A DNA stretch of 64,000 bases from Monodelphis domestica (GCF_027887165.1 NC_077228.1:422237207-422301206), one strand, 5' to 3'; shown: positions 23,244-34,512, counted from the stretch's first letter. The notes: a model not told the origin generated them from the letters alone. Translations and numbers: made by a program.

Positions 23244-23840
23244 AAATCCTTCAGTGACCTAATAAGTATATTTTAATTATTTGCTTGACTTTGAGGGCCC
23301 TCTTTAATTTAACACCATCTTATCTTTCCTATGCTATTTCACTCTACTCCTATATATTTTATGCTTCAGGCATTGCCATCAAAAGTATTAAATAGGATGG
23401 TCCTTCTTTTCTTTTTTTCCACAATTGACTATTCAGACTAGATAAAGGTTTCAAATTCAAATAAATTAGCTAATATGCATTGAATGGTGATATATTTTGG
23501 TGAGTAGGACTACTTTTTTGAACTCAAATTTAGTCAAATGTAAGTTATCTGGAAGATGTAGGTAGTGTGGGTAGGCACTCTGAATAATTCAGAAAATAAA
23601 GACCAACTTTCTAGTTAGGTTAGTTAAGTAATTCAGAACAAATTTAATACTTTGAATTATTGGCCACAAATTAGTTATATTGGCTACCTAAACTCATCAA
23701 ATAATATCTTAATGATTGGAGGCAAGGTAAGACAAAAATAATGTTACATATCAAGGATATTGTCAAATAATTTTGAATACCTTAGGAAAGGAGAAATTTT
23801 CAAGGTAGTTAGCTATAAAACTAACGATAGATTATTTATT

Positions 23841-24072
23841 GAGGGCAGCTAGGCAGGGCAGTGAATAGGGCACCAGGATAGAGTCAGGAAGCCCAAGTTC
23901 AAATCCAGTATCAGACACTTAGCTGTGTGACCTTGGGCAAGTCACTTAACTATTTGTCTTCGTTTCTTCATCTGGTCAAAGAACTGGAAGGAAATGGAAA
24001 ACTACTCTTAAGAAATTTCCAAATGGGATCAATAAAGAGTTGGCCACAAATGAAATGACTGGACAATAAAAG
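23841..24072 (+). mobile_element. Marsupial tRNA-derived SINE, second family
   Basis: Head GAGGGCAGCTAGGCAGGGCAGTGAATAG, core 'GTGTGACCTTGGGCAAGTCACTTAAC', and the tail block 'AAATGGGATCAATAAAGAGTTGGCCACAAATGAAATGACTGGACAAT'. The same tail occurs at 45.7 and (inverted) 44.3 kb. Confidence 0.85.
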
Positions 24073-24642
24073 ATTATTTTTTTAAGATCATTTTAGATTT
24101 TTAGTAGCATTTAGTAGCATTGGGATAGGCAGGATGTTTAACATTGTCCACTTGTGATACAGAAAAACAACACATATATTTTCTATATTTGGATATTGCT
24201 TAACTTAGGGTCAGTGCTGCAGCCACCATATTTTCCAGCCATATAATCTCTATAAATTGAAGTAAATATCAGCACTGCTTTGTGGGTAGCACTATTAATA
24301 CAACCTATGCTTAACTAAGAGACTGAAATAAGTATAATGGCAATCTTTCTCCTAGTTTATATCTTTCATGGAAAGTGGTTCTATCTCATGTTATTGAAAC
24401 ATTTGATATATATGCCCAGATTTTGATTTGTACCATTAATTTTTATTTTTCTGTAAGTAGAAAATTGCTCTATAAATCGTCTGTACAGATAAATGTGACT
24501 TTTTTTGTTGAAAGTTAGTATATGGATATTTTCCAGGTTCTTATTATACTATTCATAAATTATCTATATTTGTATAACTTCATTTTTAAAGCAGTGAGTC
24601 ATAATAAATCTTGAGCAGGCAATGAAATGCAATTCAAATGTA
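24073..24642. other. Unassigned AT-rich DNA
   Basis: No gene recognised. It includes an 11-bp direct repeat, TTTAGTAGCAT, near 24098-24120. Confidence 0.45.
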
Positions 24643-24650
24643 TTCTGAAG

Positions 24651-24885
24651 CAAGAATTCTTAACTAGGATCCATGCAATCCCAAGAGGTCTGTGGCTATA
24701 TTTCAGCGGCTCTGAAAATTTGAATGAGAAAAAAGTTACATCTTTATTTTTAATAAAATTTAGTTGACTTTGTAAATTTGTGTAGTTTATTTTATATATT
24801 TAAAAACATTACTCTGAGAAGGGGTCCATTGGTTTCACCAGATTGCCAGAAGGGTCCATAACCCAAAAAAGATTAAGAACTCCTG
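24651..24885. mobile_element. hAT-type non-autonomous DNA transposon with 8-bp flanks
   Basis: The ends are CAAGAATTCTTAACT (left) and, on the minus strand, CAGGAGTTCTTAATC (right), i.e. terminal inverted repeats. The interior has the diagnostic 'CATTACTCTGAGAAGGGGTCCATTGGTTTCACCAGATTGCC'. Flanks TTCTGAAG (24643-24650) and TTCTAAGG (24886-24893) fit an 8-bp hAT target duplication with two changes. Confidence 0.85.
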
Positions 24886-24937
24886 TTCTAAGGATAAAAT
24901 TGTTTACAGGTATGTGCTTATGCCATTCAGAAAAGGT

Positions 24938-25115
24938 CACATGGTATTGTAGTGGCTAGAGAGAAGACCTCAGAGGCAGGAAGACCTGGTTCAAGTCCCA
25001 CGTCATTGTCTGTGTGACTGAGCTAATCACTTAACCTCTAAGACTTTTAAGTTGCAGAATAGGTATTGATCTGGATTGATGGAGAGAGTTTCTTCAGTGG
25101 GTATATGAACTCTTC
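24938..25115 (+). mobile_element. SINE fragment
   Basis: 'GGCTAGAGAGAAGACCTCAGAGGCAGGAAGACCTGGTTCAAGTCCCACG' and 'GTGTGACTGAGCTAATCACTTAACCTCT' match the tRNA-derived SINE head and core. Confidence 0.75.
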
Positions 25116-26135
25116 TTCCCCCTTATATCTTTCTAAAATATTAAGATTTAATATGTCAGCTTTGACTGAAATCTTAGACTGAAATACTTTTGTAATATTT
25201 TCAAAAGTCTAACAAGTTTTTAAAGGGAAAGTTCAAGAAACTCTGATCTCTGGGAGAGAAATTGGTAATAGTGACAAGACAAAAGCAGGAGCTTTTGACC
25301 AGGATGAATGGGTTTAGGAAAGTGATTCTCCTGTAGGTCAAAATCAAGTTACTATTATTTTGTCTAAGTTGCTCCAAATTTTGAACTTAAACTTTATATC
25401 CTATTTTAATCCTGAAAATGGAATTTTGACTTTATGATTCATATAAAAGTATAAGTCAGAATGGTTGTGGCAGGAAGATTTTTAATGGTATGAAGAAACA
25501 CTGTTCTTTTGGGATTCCTCTCTACAACTTACCATACTTAGAATTTTAATTAATAAATTTGTTTTAGCAATCACACCAAGTGAGCAGAGCACTTGAGTTT
25601 TTCTTCCATAGGTGTCCCAAATACTAATGAAATAAACAGGTCTAGTCCAGGGAGAAAACTCATTCAGTAAAATCAGGAAAAAAAATGCAGCTGGGAAAAG
25701 CCGTTATTCTTTGGTACTTCAACAGATCCATGAATTCAAATGGATACTCTCTCCAATAAGACAGATCCTGGCCCATTCATGCCCTCTTATCTGAGGTTAC
25801 TCTATGTCTGCCCCCAAGTCCTCCAAAGGGGTTATATGTAATATTCTGGAACTTTTCTCGTTTTCCTACCATTGTGTGACTAGTGGCAATATGGTAGGAA
25901 TATTGGGTAAAAACCCAGTATTTTAAGAAAATGCCTTTTATAAACACCCACAGAAAACACACTGGAGGAGAAGATAGTCAAATGACAAATCCTGCAGGGA
26001 GGTCAAAAAGGATGAAGACTGACAAATCTTTCTGCTCTATAAAGAGCAGATTCTACTTGTTGCTTTTACTTTCTTCTTGCTATATTTGTTTCCTGTCTTC
26101 CCGAGATGTATTAAAGTCATGTGGCTAAAATAAAC
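25116..26135. other. Unassigned intergenic DNA
   Basis: No gene or clear repeat. The frames at 25777-25962 and 25931-26128 overlap and look random. Confidence 0.5.
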
Positions 26136-26870
26136 TAAAGAACAGATGTGACAGGCTAGAGCATTGGGTTGAATCGAATAAGATAAAATTAAACTGTGAA
26201 AAATGTTGATTTTTGCACTTTGGTTCAGAAAATCAGCTTTACAAGATGGGTTAGGCATGGATCAACAACAGTTCTGAAAGAGATCCTGAAATTTTAGTGT
26301 ACTGAAAGCTCAATATGAATCAGCAGTGTGAAGAAGCAGTTAAGAAAAGGTAATGAAATCTTGAGATGATTTTAGAGGGACTTAACTTCCAAGAATAGAG
26401 AAGTTAAAGTCCCATTATAATCCGCCCTCATCAGACCTCATCTGGAGTATTCTGTTCAGTTCTGGACTCTTATCATTGAAAGACACATAACTTTGAGAGT
26501 GTCCAGCAGAGGGCAATCAGGATGACAAGAAGGGCCTCAATTTTATGACAAATGAGCATTGACTGAAGAAATTTGTCATTAACTTGGAGAAAAGAAGACC
26601 AGGGAAGACACCAATGATAGCATTTAAAAGGCTGTCATGTGGAATGGGGAGTAGTCATGGTTTTTGTTCCCAGAGGATAAAACTAAGAGAAATGAGTGGA
26701 AGTTGAAAAGAGGCAAAATTAGGTGTAATGTCAGTGAAATCTTCCTAACTCTTAGAGCTCTCCAAATGCAGAATGCATTGCATCAATAGAGAGGAATCTT
26801 CTTTCTTGTAGGCATTTAAGTTGAGCCTGCATGACCACAGCTATGTTTCTGTGGAGATTTCTTTCATGCA
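26136..26870 (+). mobile_element. CR1/L3-type LINE 3' end
   Basis: 'TTTGCACTTTGGTTCAGAAAATCAGC', 'GCTCAATATGAATCAGCAGTGTGA', 'CAGACCTCATCTGGAGTATTCTGTTCAGTTCTGGAC', 'GGGCAATCAGGATGAC' follow the CR1/L3 C-terminal and 3'UTR order in sense. More complete than the same section at 2.6-3.5 kb. Confidence 0.75.
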
Positions 26871-26923
26871 CTAATAGAAATCCCAACTCTCAAATTTTGT
26901 AATTTTGTGACCTGAAAATGAAT

Positions 26924-27040
26924 GGAGGAACAGTTAGGTAGCACAGAGGATAGAATGCCAGGTCTGGAGTCAAGAAGGCCTGGGTTCAAATGTGACCTTA
27001 GATACTTCCTAGCTGTGTATTGCTGGGCAAGTCACTCCTA
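26924..27040 (+). mobile_element. SINE 5' part
   Basis: 'ACAGTTAGGTAGCACAGAGGATAGAATGCCAGGTCTGGAGTCAAGAAGGCCTGGGTTCAAATG' then 'GCTGTGTATTGCTGGGCAAGTCACT'; tail missing. Confidence 0.8.
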
Positions 27041-27159
27041 GGGATACAAAAATGAAATAACTCCTGCTCTGAAGGAGTTTATAGTTTCTAGAATATGAAT
27101 TAAGTGATGGTACATGCATAGAACAAATAAGTGTACACATACATGCATATATTTGTAGA

Positions 27160-27390
27160 GATCTGTGAATTCATTTGTGTAAGGAATTCCCTGTGAATAA
27201 ACTTCCACTAAAATTGCAGATCAGCAATGGTTCTGCAACTTGAAGTCTCAGAATGGTATTTCAACTGCTTTCGCAGAGTAGCTAATAATACTTTTAAAAT
27301 GAACAGATTCCATGCAATTTATCTTATAGGGTTGATGTGAGGTTCAAAAGTACTTTTTAAATCTTTAAGTACAACATAAATATCTGCTAT
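27160..27390 (+). mobile_element. CORE-SINE-like repeat plus MIR tail
   Basis: 'AGATCTGTGAATTCATTTGTGTAAGGAATTCCCTGTGAATAAACTTCCACTA' recurs at 28865, so it is a dispersed repeat. The right part ends with 'GTTGATGTGAGGTTCAAAAG' as in MIR tails. Confidence 0.5.
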
Positions 27391-27880
27391 TACTATTAGG
27401 AAATTAGGAAGGGCATATTTTAAAAGAAGGTATAACTAGTTTTGCTTAACACAAGAAGCTTCATTTCCTTTTGTTATTCCATTTACTGTATGAAAAAAGT
27501 GATCAAGGTTGGGAACAGAGAAGAAAAATTCTTCCCTAGTCATTTTTGACTATAATATGTGGCCAGAGTAAGGATTAACAGTTGGACAGCCTACATGCTG
27601 TAGTTGTGTCTAGCTGGAGACTGAGGAAGTGTCACAACATGTTGGGCTGATCCCTCTTTTGAGAGTTATAGGACCTGGACAAGAGAGTCAAACAGGATAA
27701 CTTGTATAGTTTTTAATCTGAACTGTTGGAGTACTGACTTCAATGGGATCACTCATCCACTGAATTACTGAAATGTAAATGTCAACATGAATAGGAATGA
27801 AAAAGAATTCTATGGTCACGAGTGGCCAGGTCTACAATTATATAGTCTTAGAGAGAGATAGTCAACAAAAGCTGTATACA

Positions 27881-27915
<35 letters not shown>

Positions 27916-28060
27916 ATATTGTTGCAATCCATTTTTCCATGATGGCAGGAATGGATTTTTAAAATCCATCCCAACAGAGTATAATTATTGGAAAAGCATC
28001 TCCTTCTTTCCTTTGAGAGACTAAAAGGTGTATGTATGTGTAGAAAACTTCCACTAATGC
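27391..28060. other. Unassigned DNA with a TA/T tract
   Basis: No gene. An (AT)n run of about 12 units lies at 27879-27902, followed by a T run to 27913. Confidence 0.55.
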
Positions 28061-28064
28061 ATTT

Positions 28065-28180
28065 TAAGAGATGCCCAAGACACCTCAAAATTCTATAGCC
28101 TGCTATTGGTCACACAGCCAGTATATCAGAGGCAGAACTTAAACCCAAAATCTCCACTCCAAAGCCCTCCATCTTCCATG
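28065..28180 (+). mobile_element. CORE-SINE-like fragment
   Basis: 'GGTCACACAGCCAGTATATCAGAGGCAGAACTTAAACCCAAAATCTCCACTCCAAAGCCC' is a standard SINE core/tail segment. Confidence 0.6.
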
Positions 28181-28199
28181 ACTAAAACCCTCTTAAAGT

Positions 28200-28860
28200 T
28201 ATATCAACAGAAAGTAAACAAATGAAAAAAACAAACTCTATTGACCCAATTAAGTAATTGCATTTCAATTTCTATTCACTTTTGCAAGCTTAACTAAGAT
28301 TCATTGGTAAAGCTTTTTTGCTTGTCTTTAATCCATTTTTGAGAAAATATTTTCCTCTAAAAGCAGAAGTATCATTGAATCTACTTGGTATGCTGTTATT
28401 CCTTCTTAGTTTCTTGTACTAAAAAGCCTATTTTCTTTTCTTTTGTGAGGGTTTGCTTTCTATCTACTTGTATTCTGAAAATTCTTGAACTGTTTTCCAA
28501 TCTAGCCCCTCCATTCTTTCCCTTTATTGGGACCAAAAATTGCTAAAAATGGGCTAAGAATTGGCCACAGCCCAGCCCAATACTCACGGTCCATGACTTG
28601 ATAACTTTCTCCTGAGCTCCAACAAGGTCACTCACCAATTTGTAACTTGGAATTTAGAATTAAAATTTTTTTAATTTTTCTTTGACCTACATATAGAGCC
28701 AACTAGATTTTAATCCCCTTTAGGTCAGAGCTCATGGGTTTTGTCCTATATAGTACAGATATTCAATGCTTGCTGTGATTTAGACAAACTGCCCTTAAAC
28801 TACTAGATGAGAAAAAAAAAAAGAGACCCCAGTTTTTGCCCTGCTATCCATTCATTTTTT
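28200..28860. other. Unassigned AT-rich DNA
   Basis: No gene or clear repeat seen. Confidence 0.45.
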
Positions 28861-28861
28861 T

Positions 28862-29090
28862 GTCAGGATCTGTGATTTCATTTGTGTGGGTTATACCCAT
28901 TAAAGAATCTTCCACTATTGCAAATCATTAAGGGTCTTAGACACTAAGTTGTTAAATGATTTCATATGGGTTCAAGTCTGGCCTCAGCTCAGAATGGCTT
29001 TGTGACAGCTATTATAAGCTGAGGCAGAACTCAAACCCAGGTCTTTCTGAGACCATTTACTATTTTCCATGTTGTCTCCCTTATCATATG
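28862..29090 (+). mobile_element. CORE-SINE-like repeat
   Basis: 'GTCAGGATCTGTGATTTCATTTGTGTGGGTTATACCCATTAAAGAATCTTCCACTATTGC' parallels 27160, continuing into 'CAGAACTCAAACCCAGGTCTTTCTGAGACC'. Confidence 0.55.
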
Positions 29091-29560
29091 TACCAAGTTA
29101 TCTGCTGATATCCTGAATGCAAGTCAGCATCTCAAGGAGAACGGTAAATAAGATTCAGAGGTTAAATAAAAAGCAGGAATACTTAATGGGACATACAATT
29201 TAAGAACTTAAAACTATTGTTTGAAAGCAGTATAACATAGTGTGCAAAAACGCACAATTAGAGTAATTAGATGTGGATTCAAATGTTTATTTTGAACTTA
29301 GGTAAATGGCTTCCTTTCTAAACCCCAATTTTTGAATAAATAAAATAAATCTGTTGGATTAATCAGATGTTCTTGACCTTTTCTTGTGTCTGTGCTGCAA
29401 ACTGTTATAGCAGCCCTGAATACAGTATTCTCAGAATATTTTCATATGCACAAAACAAAATACATTACGATTATAAAAGAAACCAATTGCATCGAAATAC
29501 AGATATCAAAAGTCATTTGAAGCACAAGTTTATAGGCCCTAGGTTAAAAACAACAACAAC
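29091..29560. other. Unassigned DNA 3' of SF3B5 copy 2
   Basis: No gene seen. On the minus strand a possible AATAAA lies at 29286-29291, about 720 bases beyond the SF3B5 copy 2 stop. It is too far to call with confidence. Confidence 0.4.
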
Positions 29561-30008
29561 CTGGATGATATGAGATGTGAAGTCTCTTCAAACTCTTTAA
29601 GTCCTTAGATTCTTGTGGTCTATAGGCCTTCTGAGGCCTCCCCGCTTCCGTCCCCCCTTCCCCCAATTCGTTGCAGCTATTCTGCCAAGCCCGTAAGTTG
29701 GTTTTAACTTCAGAGTGAGTTGTGGACGTGTGTGGGGCACCCCCAAATCTCTCGAGTTTTCTCGGTTTCTCCCCGCTCCGGAGCTGCTGCGTAAGCACAT
29801 CTTGAGTTTCACAGTCCCAGACCCCGGCACAGAGTATGGGGCTACGGATCCACTTGCCAAACTGACGTGCGGGAAGTATGAGTCGCCTTTCCACAAGGGG
29901 CATAAAAAAGGTATAGAGTTCTGTGGGGCTTATCCTCGCGGTTACCAAAAGGATCTGAGATCTATTCTCAGGAAGGAGAGAGGCGGCTGTCGGGAGGGCC
30001 CTGGGAGC

Positions 30009-30269
30009 TCAGTTCTCCTCGGGTTTGTCAGCCGGAGGACCGCAGGGCTGCAGCATCTTCTCCATCAGGTTGAAGCGCACGCGCGCTTTGCTCTCGTTCT
30101 CTGCGATTGCGAAATAGTTGAGGAGGTCGAAGTGGCCCATGTAGGAGCAGTACGAGTCACGGTGCTGGTTCACCAGCCATTCCCACTTGGTGGTATCAGC
30201 GTGGCCGGTGCCGATGTACTTGGACTGAAGGTGTTCCAGTTGGCTGTGGATCGTGTACCGGTCCGTCAT
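30009..30269 (-). CDS. SF3B5: Splicing factor 3b subunit 5, copy 2
   Basis: An intact second SF3B5 gene: 86 codons plus TGA in one exon, protein identical to copy 1. There are 13 nucleotide differences. Twelve are at third positions and one is a first-position TTG/CTG Leu change; all are silent. That pattern means both copies have been held by selection. I chose the ATG at 30267-30269 by homology. The frame stays open upstream to an ATG at 30372-30374, which would add 35 residues, but copy 1 has an upstream stop and no such extension. Role as for copy 1: SF3b subunit in U2 snRNP. It has its own CpG island and a promoter with the same motif layout. Intron loss cannot separate retrocopy from DNA copy here, but promoter homology favours DNA duplication. 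Confidence 0.97.
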   Translation of the reverse strand: MTDRYTIHSQLEHLQSKYIGTGHADTTKWEWLVNQHRDSYCSYMGHFDLLNYFAIAENESKARVRFNLMEKMLQPCGPPADKPEEN

Positions 30270-30509
30270 GGTGGCGAGGACGCGCCGTACGCTGCTCGTA
30301 TAGTTCAGAAGGTACCCTTCTGAATTTCGACGTTTCCCGAGCAGAGGTCCTTCCCGGAACCCGAGAAAGCTCACCCAGAAGCACGCCGAACCCTCGAGAG
30401 TCGCAGGAGTTAAACGTCACGGATGGATATCCGCGGTTTTTCTCTCCGAAACCGGAAACAGAAATGGCTTCATAGACTACTCTGGGACGTCTCAAAAATC
30501 TGCTCACAA

Positions 30510-30528
30510 ACTACATATCCCGTCATAC
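30510..30528 (+). promoter_or_regulatory. ZNF143/THAP11-type site, SF3B5 copy 2, gene-proximal
   Basis: ACTACATATCCCGTCATAC is a weaker match to the ACTACAATTCCCAGAATGC consensus than its copy 1 counterpart. Confidence 0.5.
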
Positions 30529-30612
30529 TGGGTGGGAGGTGGGAAAGTGGGAGGTGGGGGGCAGGGGTCTATTGCATTCTGGATCCCTTAGCGGCACTTG
30601 GGCAGGAGCACT

Positions 30613-30631
30613 GCATGCTGGGATTTGTAGT
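30613..30631 (-). promoter_or_regulatory. ZNF143/THAP11-type site, SF3B5 copy 2, distal and inverted
   Basis: The minus strand reads ACTACAAATCCCAGCATGC, an almost perfect ZNF143/THAP11 motif. It is the best of the four sites in the two promoters. Confidence 0.75.
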
Positions 30632-30709
30632 CGACGTAAGATGCGGGTTTAAGGAGGGGAACCTCTAAGACTTTTGTCATAAAGATTAATTTCTTAGGCC
30701 GGGATTGTA

Positions 30710-31185
30710 AACGCTCTTATTTTGTTTCATTTTATGGGTCTTGTTCAGTTAAAGTAAAAATTAGGGAATAGGAAACGGTAGACTTCTTAATCTGTGTTGA
30801 CACCTATGTAACAGGAAAGAATGTAAAAAGAAAAAATTGGCATCATCACAGACTGGGGAAGGACCTTAGAGACTATCTAAACTATCTTACATCAAAAGAC
30901 ATTTTTTTAAGCACCTACTATGTAGCCCTCTATGTATGTTACCTCTGTAATAATCCTAACAAGAGCCCATAAAGTATGTGCTGGAATGTCTCCAGTAAGG
31001 AAGAACCCTCCAGAGGCAGCCCTTTCCACTTTTGGATGACTCAGATTTCAGCTTATATATTTGCTTTTCTGTAATTGGAATCCCTCTTCTACTTGGTAGC
31101 TCATCCACTACTCTCCAGCTAAATTATTAACTGTTTTTCAACTAATCCATATGTATATCTATAGCATGAATTCAAAGGCTATCCA
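30710..31185. other. Largely unassigned DNA upstream of SF3B5 copy 2
   Basis: Apart from a MIR/L3-type segment near 30895-30975 ('AAGCACCTACTATGTAG') nothing is recognised. Confidence 0.45.
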
Positions 31186-31189
31186 CATC

Positions 31190-33235
31190 TTCTCTTTGTA
31201 AAATGTGCTTGGAACTGAACATAATGCAAGTATAATACTTGTGTTCTGATGTATTCTGAGTAGGGTAGAAAATAGTAGCATTGCCACCTTATTTCTGGAC
31301 ATGGTTCCTCTCAATGCTGTCTAGTATTGCATTTGCTTTCTTGGCTGCCAACTCACCCTGTTATCTCATATTGAGCTTGTGTTCCATCAAAACCACCAGC
31401 TCTAATTCATGTGAACTGCTATGTAGCCATCCCTTCTTCAATATATAGATTTGGAAGTTGATTTTCTAAAAAATCAAATTAAAAACTTTTCATTTAAGTT
31501 TATTAAATTTCATCTTAAGTCTGTTCAGGCAGAGTACATGGTCCTCCAACTTTGTGTTAGATAAAAATTTGATAAGCATGCCTGTTTTTCAAACCTGGAC
31601 AATACTTGACTTCTTGAATGACTTTTCAACCTTTTGACCTCCACCTTGGAAACCTTCTTTTTCTCATGCTGACAATACTTTCACCCCTATAGCCATGTCC
31701 TCAGATTGGCAAATTGTTTCCCCAGTCTCCATTTGAGGAAATACCCCCAAATAGCTCTATTCAAGGACCAACCAGCCCATGAACACCTCCTTCCCTCCTT
31801 TACAATTCTTTAGATCCAATCATTCAGTTCTTTAGATCCAATCAACCAGTTCCCAGTCCATCTTAATCTGTTATTATCTAGTTCACATCTCATGCTCAAG
31901 ACTGCATAAGACATTTTAGCAAATCCTTTGCTAAAATCCATGTAAACGATATCTGTAGCATTTTCTAGAGCTACCAGTTTATCAATCCTGTGTTGTTATT
32001 GTTTTTAAAAATAAAAATAACTCCATATATGAGCTAGAAGGAACCTAGGAGATCATCTAGAATAACCTCCTCTTTTTATGGGTGTAGAAATGGAAGCCCA
32101 GAGATTTAAAATATCTCATCTAGGGTTGTATAGCTAACTAGTAGCAATACCAGAAATAGAAAATAGATGTGATATTCAGTACTCTTTTCATAGGACATGT
32201 TAGAACTGGAAGAAAGCCTACAGATTATCTGGACATAGGATCATAGATTCAGAGTGAAAAAAGCATGTAAAGGTCATCTAGTCCAACAACCCATTTTACA
32301 GAAAAGAAAACTGAGTCCCAGAAAGTGTAAACAATTTGTTTTAGGTCATGTGATTAGTAAGTAACAGAGCAGGGATCTGAACCCAAGTCCTTTAACTACA
32401 AATCCAACACTTTCCATTATGCCACACTGCTATCTAACTCATTTGTTTTGCACATGAAGAAAGAGACTCAAGGCTGTGAGTCACTGACTGGGTTCATTTT
32501 GGGACCCAAACAGATTAGGAAAAAAACCCACATAAATAATAATAGTTCACATTTATATAGTACTTTAAAGTTTAGGAATCAAGTTTTTTATTCATAATTC
32601 TATCTAGTAATATTTATTCTTCAAAAAACAGCTGGGGGAACTTGCCCAAAGTCACATATCTAATGTCAAAGTACTCAATAAATAGGCATTATAGCTAATT
32701 CAATCCATACCTGCTTTACACATCCCCAAAACATTCCTAACATGTGACTATCTTGGTGAGAGCCCACTGCCTGTTAGGGCAGCCCATTATACTTTTGTAC
32801 AGTTCTAATCATTAGAAAAATTTCTCTTTTGTTTGCCTCTCACTAATTTCATCTAAATGGCCCCAGGAATGTGCTGTGGGACCAAGTAACACAGATCTAA
32901 TTCCTCTTACACAACAACCCTTCTGATTTTGGAGAACAGTTATTTTGTACCCCTTACGTCTTTGCCAGGCTAAAAATGATTCTAATTTGGCATGCTTTTC
33001 TGACTACTGTGCTCTGAACATGCTATATTTTGTCAATATGCTCCTAAAAATGTCTTCTCTAGAATGGAACTCAACACTCTAAATGTGGTTAGACTAGAGC
33101 ATAACAGAGTGAGACTATCATCCTTTTCATTCTGGAAACTCTACCTCTATTCATATAGGCTAAGCCTTTTTGACTGTCATAATACTATTGTTTCATTTTG
33201 ACCTTATAAGCCAATAAAATTCCAAAATCTTTTTT
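31190..33235 (-). mobile_element. Long antisense CR1/L3-type repeat block with MIR insertions
   Basis: Antisense CR1/L3-type blocks are 'TTGCATTTGCTTTCTTGGCTGCCAACTCACCCTGTTATCTCATATTGAGCTTG' (31325-31380), 'TTAAATTTCATCTTAAGTCTGTTC' (31503-31526), 'GCAAATCCTTTGCTAAAATCCATGTAAACGATATC' (31920-31955) and a related piece at 33055-33230. MIR-like copies interrupt it at about 32035-32170, 32235-32440 and 32540-32620. Confidence 0.6.
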
Positions 33236-33239
33236 TTTT

Positions 33240-34420
33240 TCAAATGAATTGTTCTCTAGTTGCATTTCCCCTATTCTAATCTTGTGTAATTACCTTCACC
33301 ACATATTTCCTTTGTCTGGTTCAACTAGTCTTTCTGACTTAATTTTCTCCTGTGTTATTTCTGTTTCAGATATTGGGAAGTTAGGCTCTGAATATGGTGG
33401 TTACATTGTTATTAATAATGAAATAAGGCCATTATAAAGTTGTTGACACTTCTGCTCCATTTTAGATCTACTTCTTGTCCTCTTCTCAGTTTCCTCTATA
33501 AATGTACTTGAGAAGATGTTACTTAGTTGGATAACATATCAGTCTTTTACAAACTTGACCTCTATTGCTTTTATTATTTTATGAAATAATATTAGCCACC
33601 ATGATAGAGAAAATCTAGCACAAAGTTCAAGTCAAAGAAAGATTACATCTAGTGAGATAATTCAGATGTTCCTGTTTGTGGATGACATCATTCTGGTTAT
33701 CCATATGCATATATAAGTATTGTTGTATTATTATATGTATGTTGTATCCTAAACTTCTTCCAGAAACAAAGGTCCACCTTTTTTACTACGAGTTTCCTTT
33801 CTTGGAACTTTTAAAATACAGTTCTTACCACTGATTTCAAGATCTCCCCAACTTGCCTGGTTATTTATCTTGTGATTATTACCATCTCTAAGATGGCATG
33901 GTTATATCCTCATGATTTCCACTTCGCCCACCACTTTGACCTTTAAAAAAAAATTAGGTCCAAAAAATAATCTCACAGCATTTCCTCTAAATTTTTGAAA
34001 TAGTAAATTATGAGGAAGACACGTCAAGAATTTAACAGATTCTCTATTATTAAAAGAGCTCTATCAGCAGTAGATAGATCTACAGAGAGTTAAAATTTTC
34101 CTTACAAATACATAGTTTGTTCATCTTACTGTTTAACATAATATGAAAGTAAATAGTCTTTATATACTTTGTTTTTCCTTAGTAGATAGTTAGGATAGTT
34201 ATTGTTTGTGGCATATCTTCCTTGATAGTGGTAAAAGCCTTTGTTGACCACATATCTCTGTATTTCATGCTTTAATTGATAATTAGCCAGAGGGTCATTA
34301 TTAATTAAAAATTTTTCCTAATTAGACCTATTATTTCAGTTGTATGGAAAACTCCTAGTGAATAAAATGCCATTTGACTAATGAATGTTAGCGATCGTTC
34401 TGCAATTTATTATCTTAGAG
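33240..34420. other. Mostly unassigned DNA with a possible reverse-transcriptase shred
   Basis: At 33668-33697 the plus strand can be read as FLFVDDIILV, resembling the catalytic F/Y-x-D-D box of LINE-type reverse transcriptase. Flanking sequence is too decayed to name a family. Otherwise nothing is recognised. Confidence 0.35.
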
Positions 34421-34421
34421 T

Positions 34422-34512
34422 TGCCTAGGGTTCCTTTATCAGAATATATCAGAGGCAATCCTCTAATTCCAGCCTTCCTGACTGAAGTCAGTTCTCTATG
34501 CACTATGCCATG
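34422..34512 (+). mobile_element. SINE 3' fragment
   Basis: 'TCAGAGGCAATCCTCTAATTCCAGCCTTCCTGACTGAAGTCAG..CTCTATGCACTATGCCATGC' matches the right part of CORE-SINEs. Confidence 0.55.

Larger units (their letters stand above)
22207..23395 (+). mobile_element. L2 LINE relic carrying two nested insertions
   Basis: Three consecutive sense L2 pieces: 22207-22393 ('GCCTTTGATTCTTTCTTTCC...GTCCTGTTGATTCTG'), 22607-22740 ('CAATAGCCTCCTTATTAATTTTACTTCC') and 23244-23395 ('CCCTCTTTAATTTAACACCATCTTATCTTTCC'). A hAT-type element separates the first two and an L1 tail the last two. Confidence 0.7.
30270..30705 (-). promoter_or_regulatory. CpG-rich promoter of SF3B5 copy 2
   Basis: Alignable by eye with 12107-12520 but clearly more diverged than the coding region. 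Shared landmarks in order: CCCGGAACCC..AGAAAGC, ACGTCAC (about 30414-30420), CCGGAAAC (about 30452), CTCAAAA..., then an inverted pair of ACTACAAATCCC-type sites (30510-30528 and 30613-30631). A GGGAGGTGGG-rich insert lies between the pair. Confidence 0.7.

Noticed and set aside
30009-30269. SF3B5 copy 2 as a retrocopy
   Set aside because: Homology to copy 1 extends through several hundred bases of promoter, and there is no poly-A tail or target duplication in view.
29715-30323. The longest plain open frame in the window (202 codons, plus strand)
   Set aside because: It runs antisense across SF3B5 copy 2. Part of it mirrors the antisense frame over copy 1 (11969-12250), and GC-rich antisense frames over conserved genes are expected. 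No domain is recognisable.
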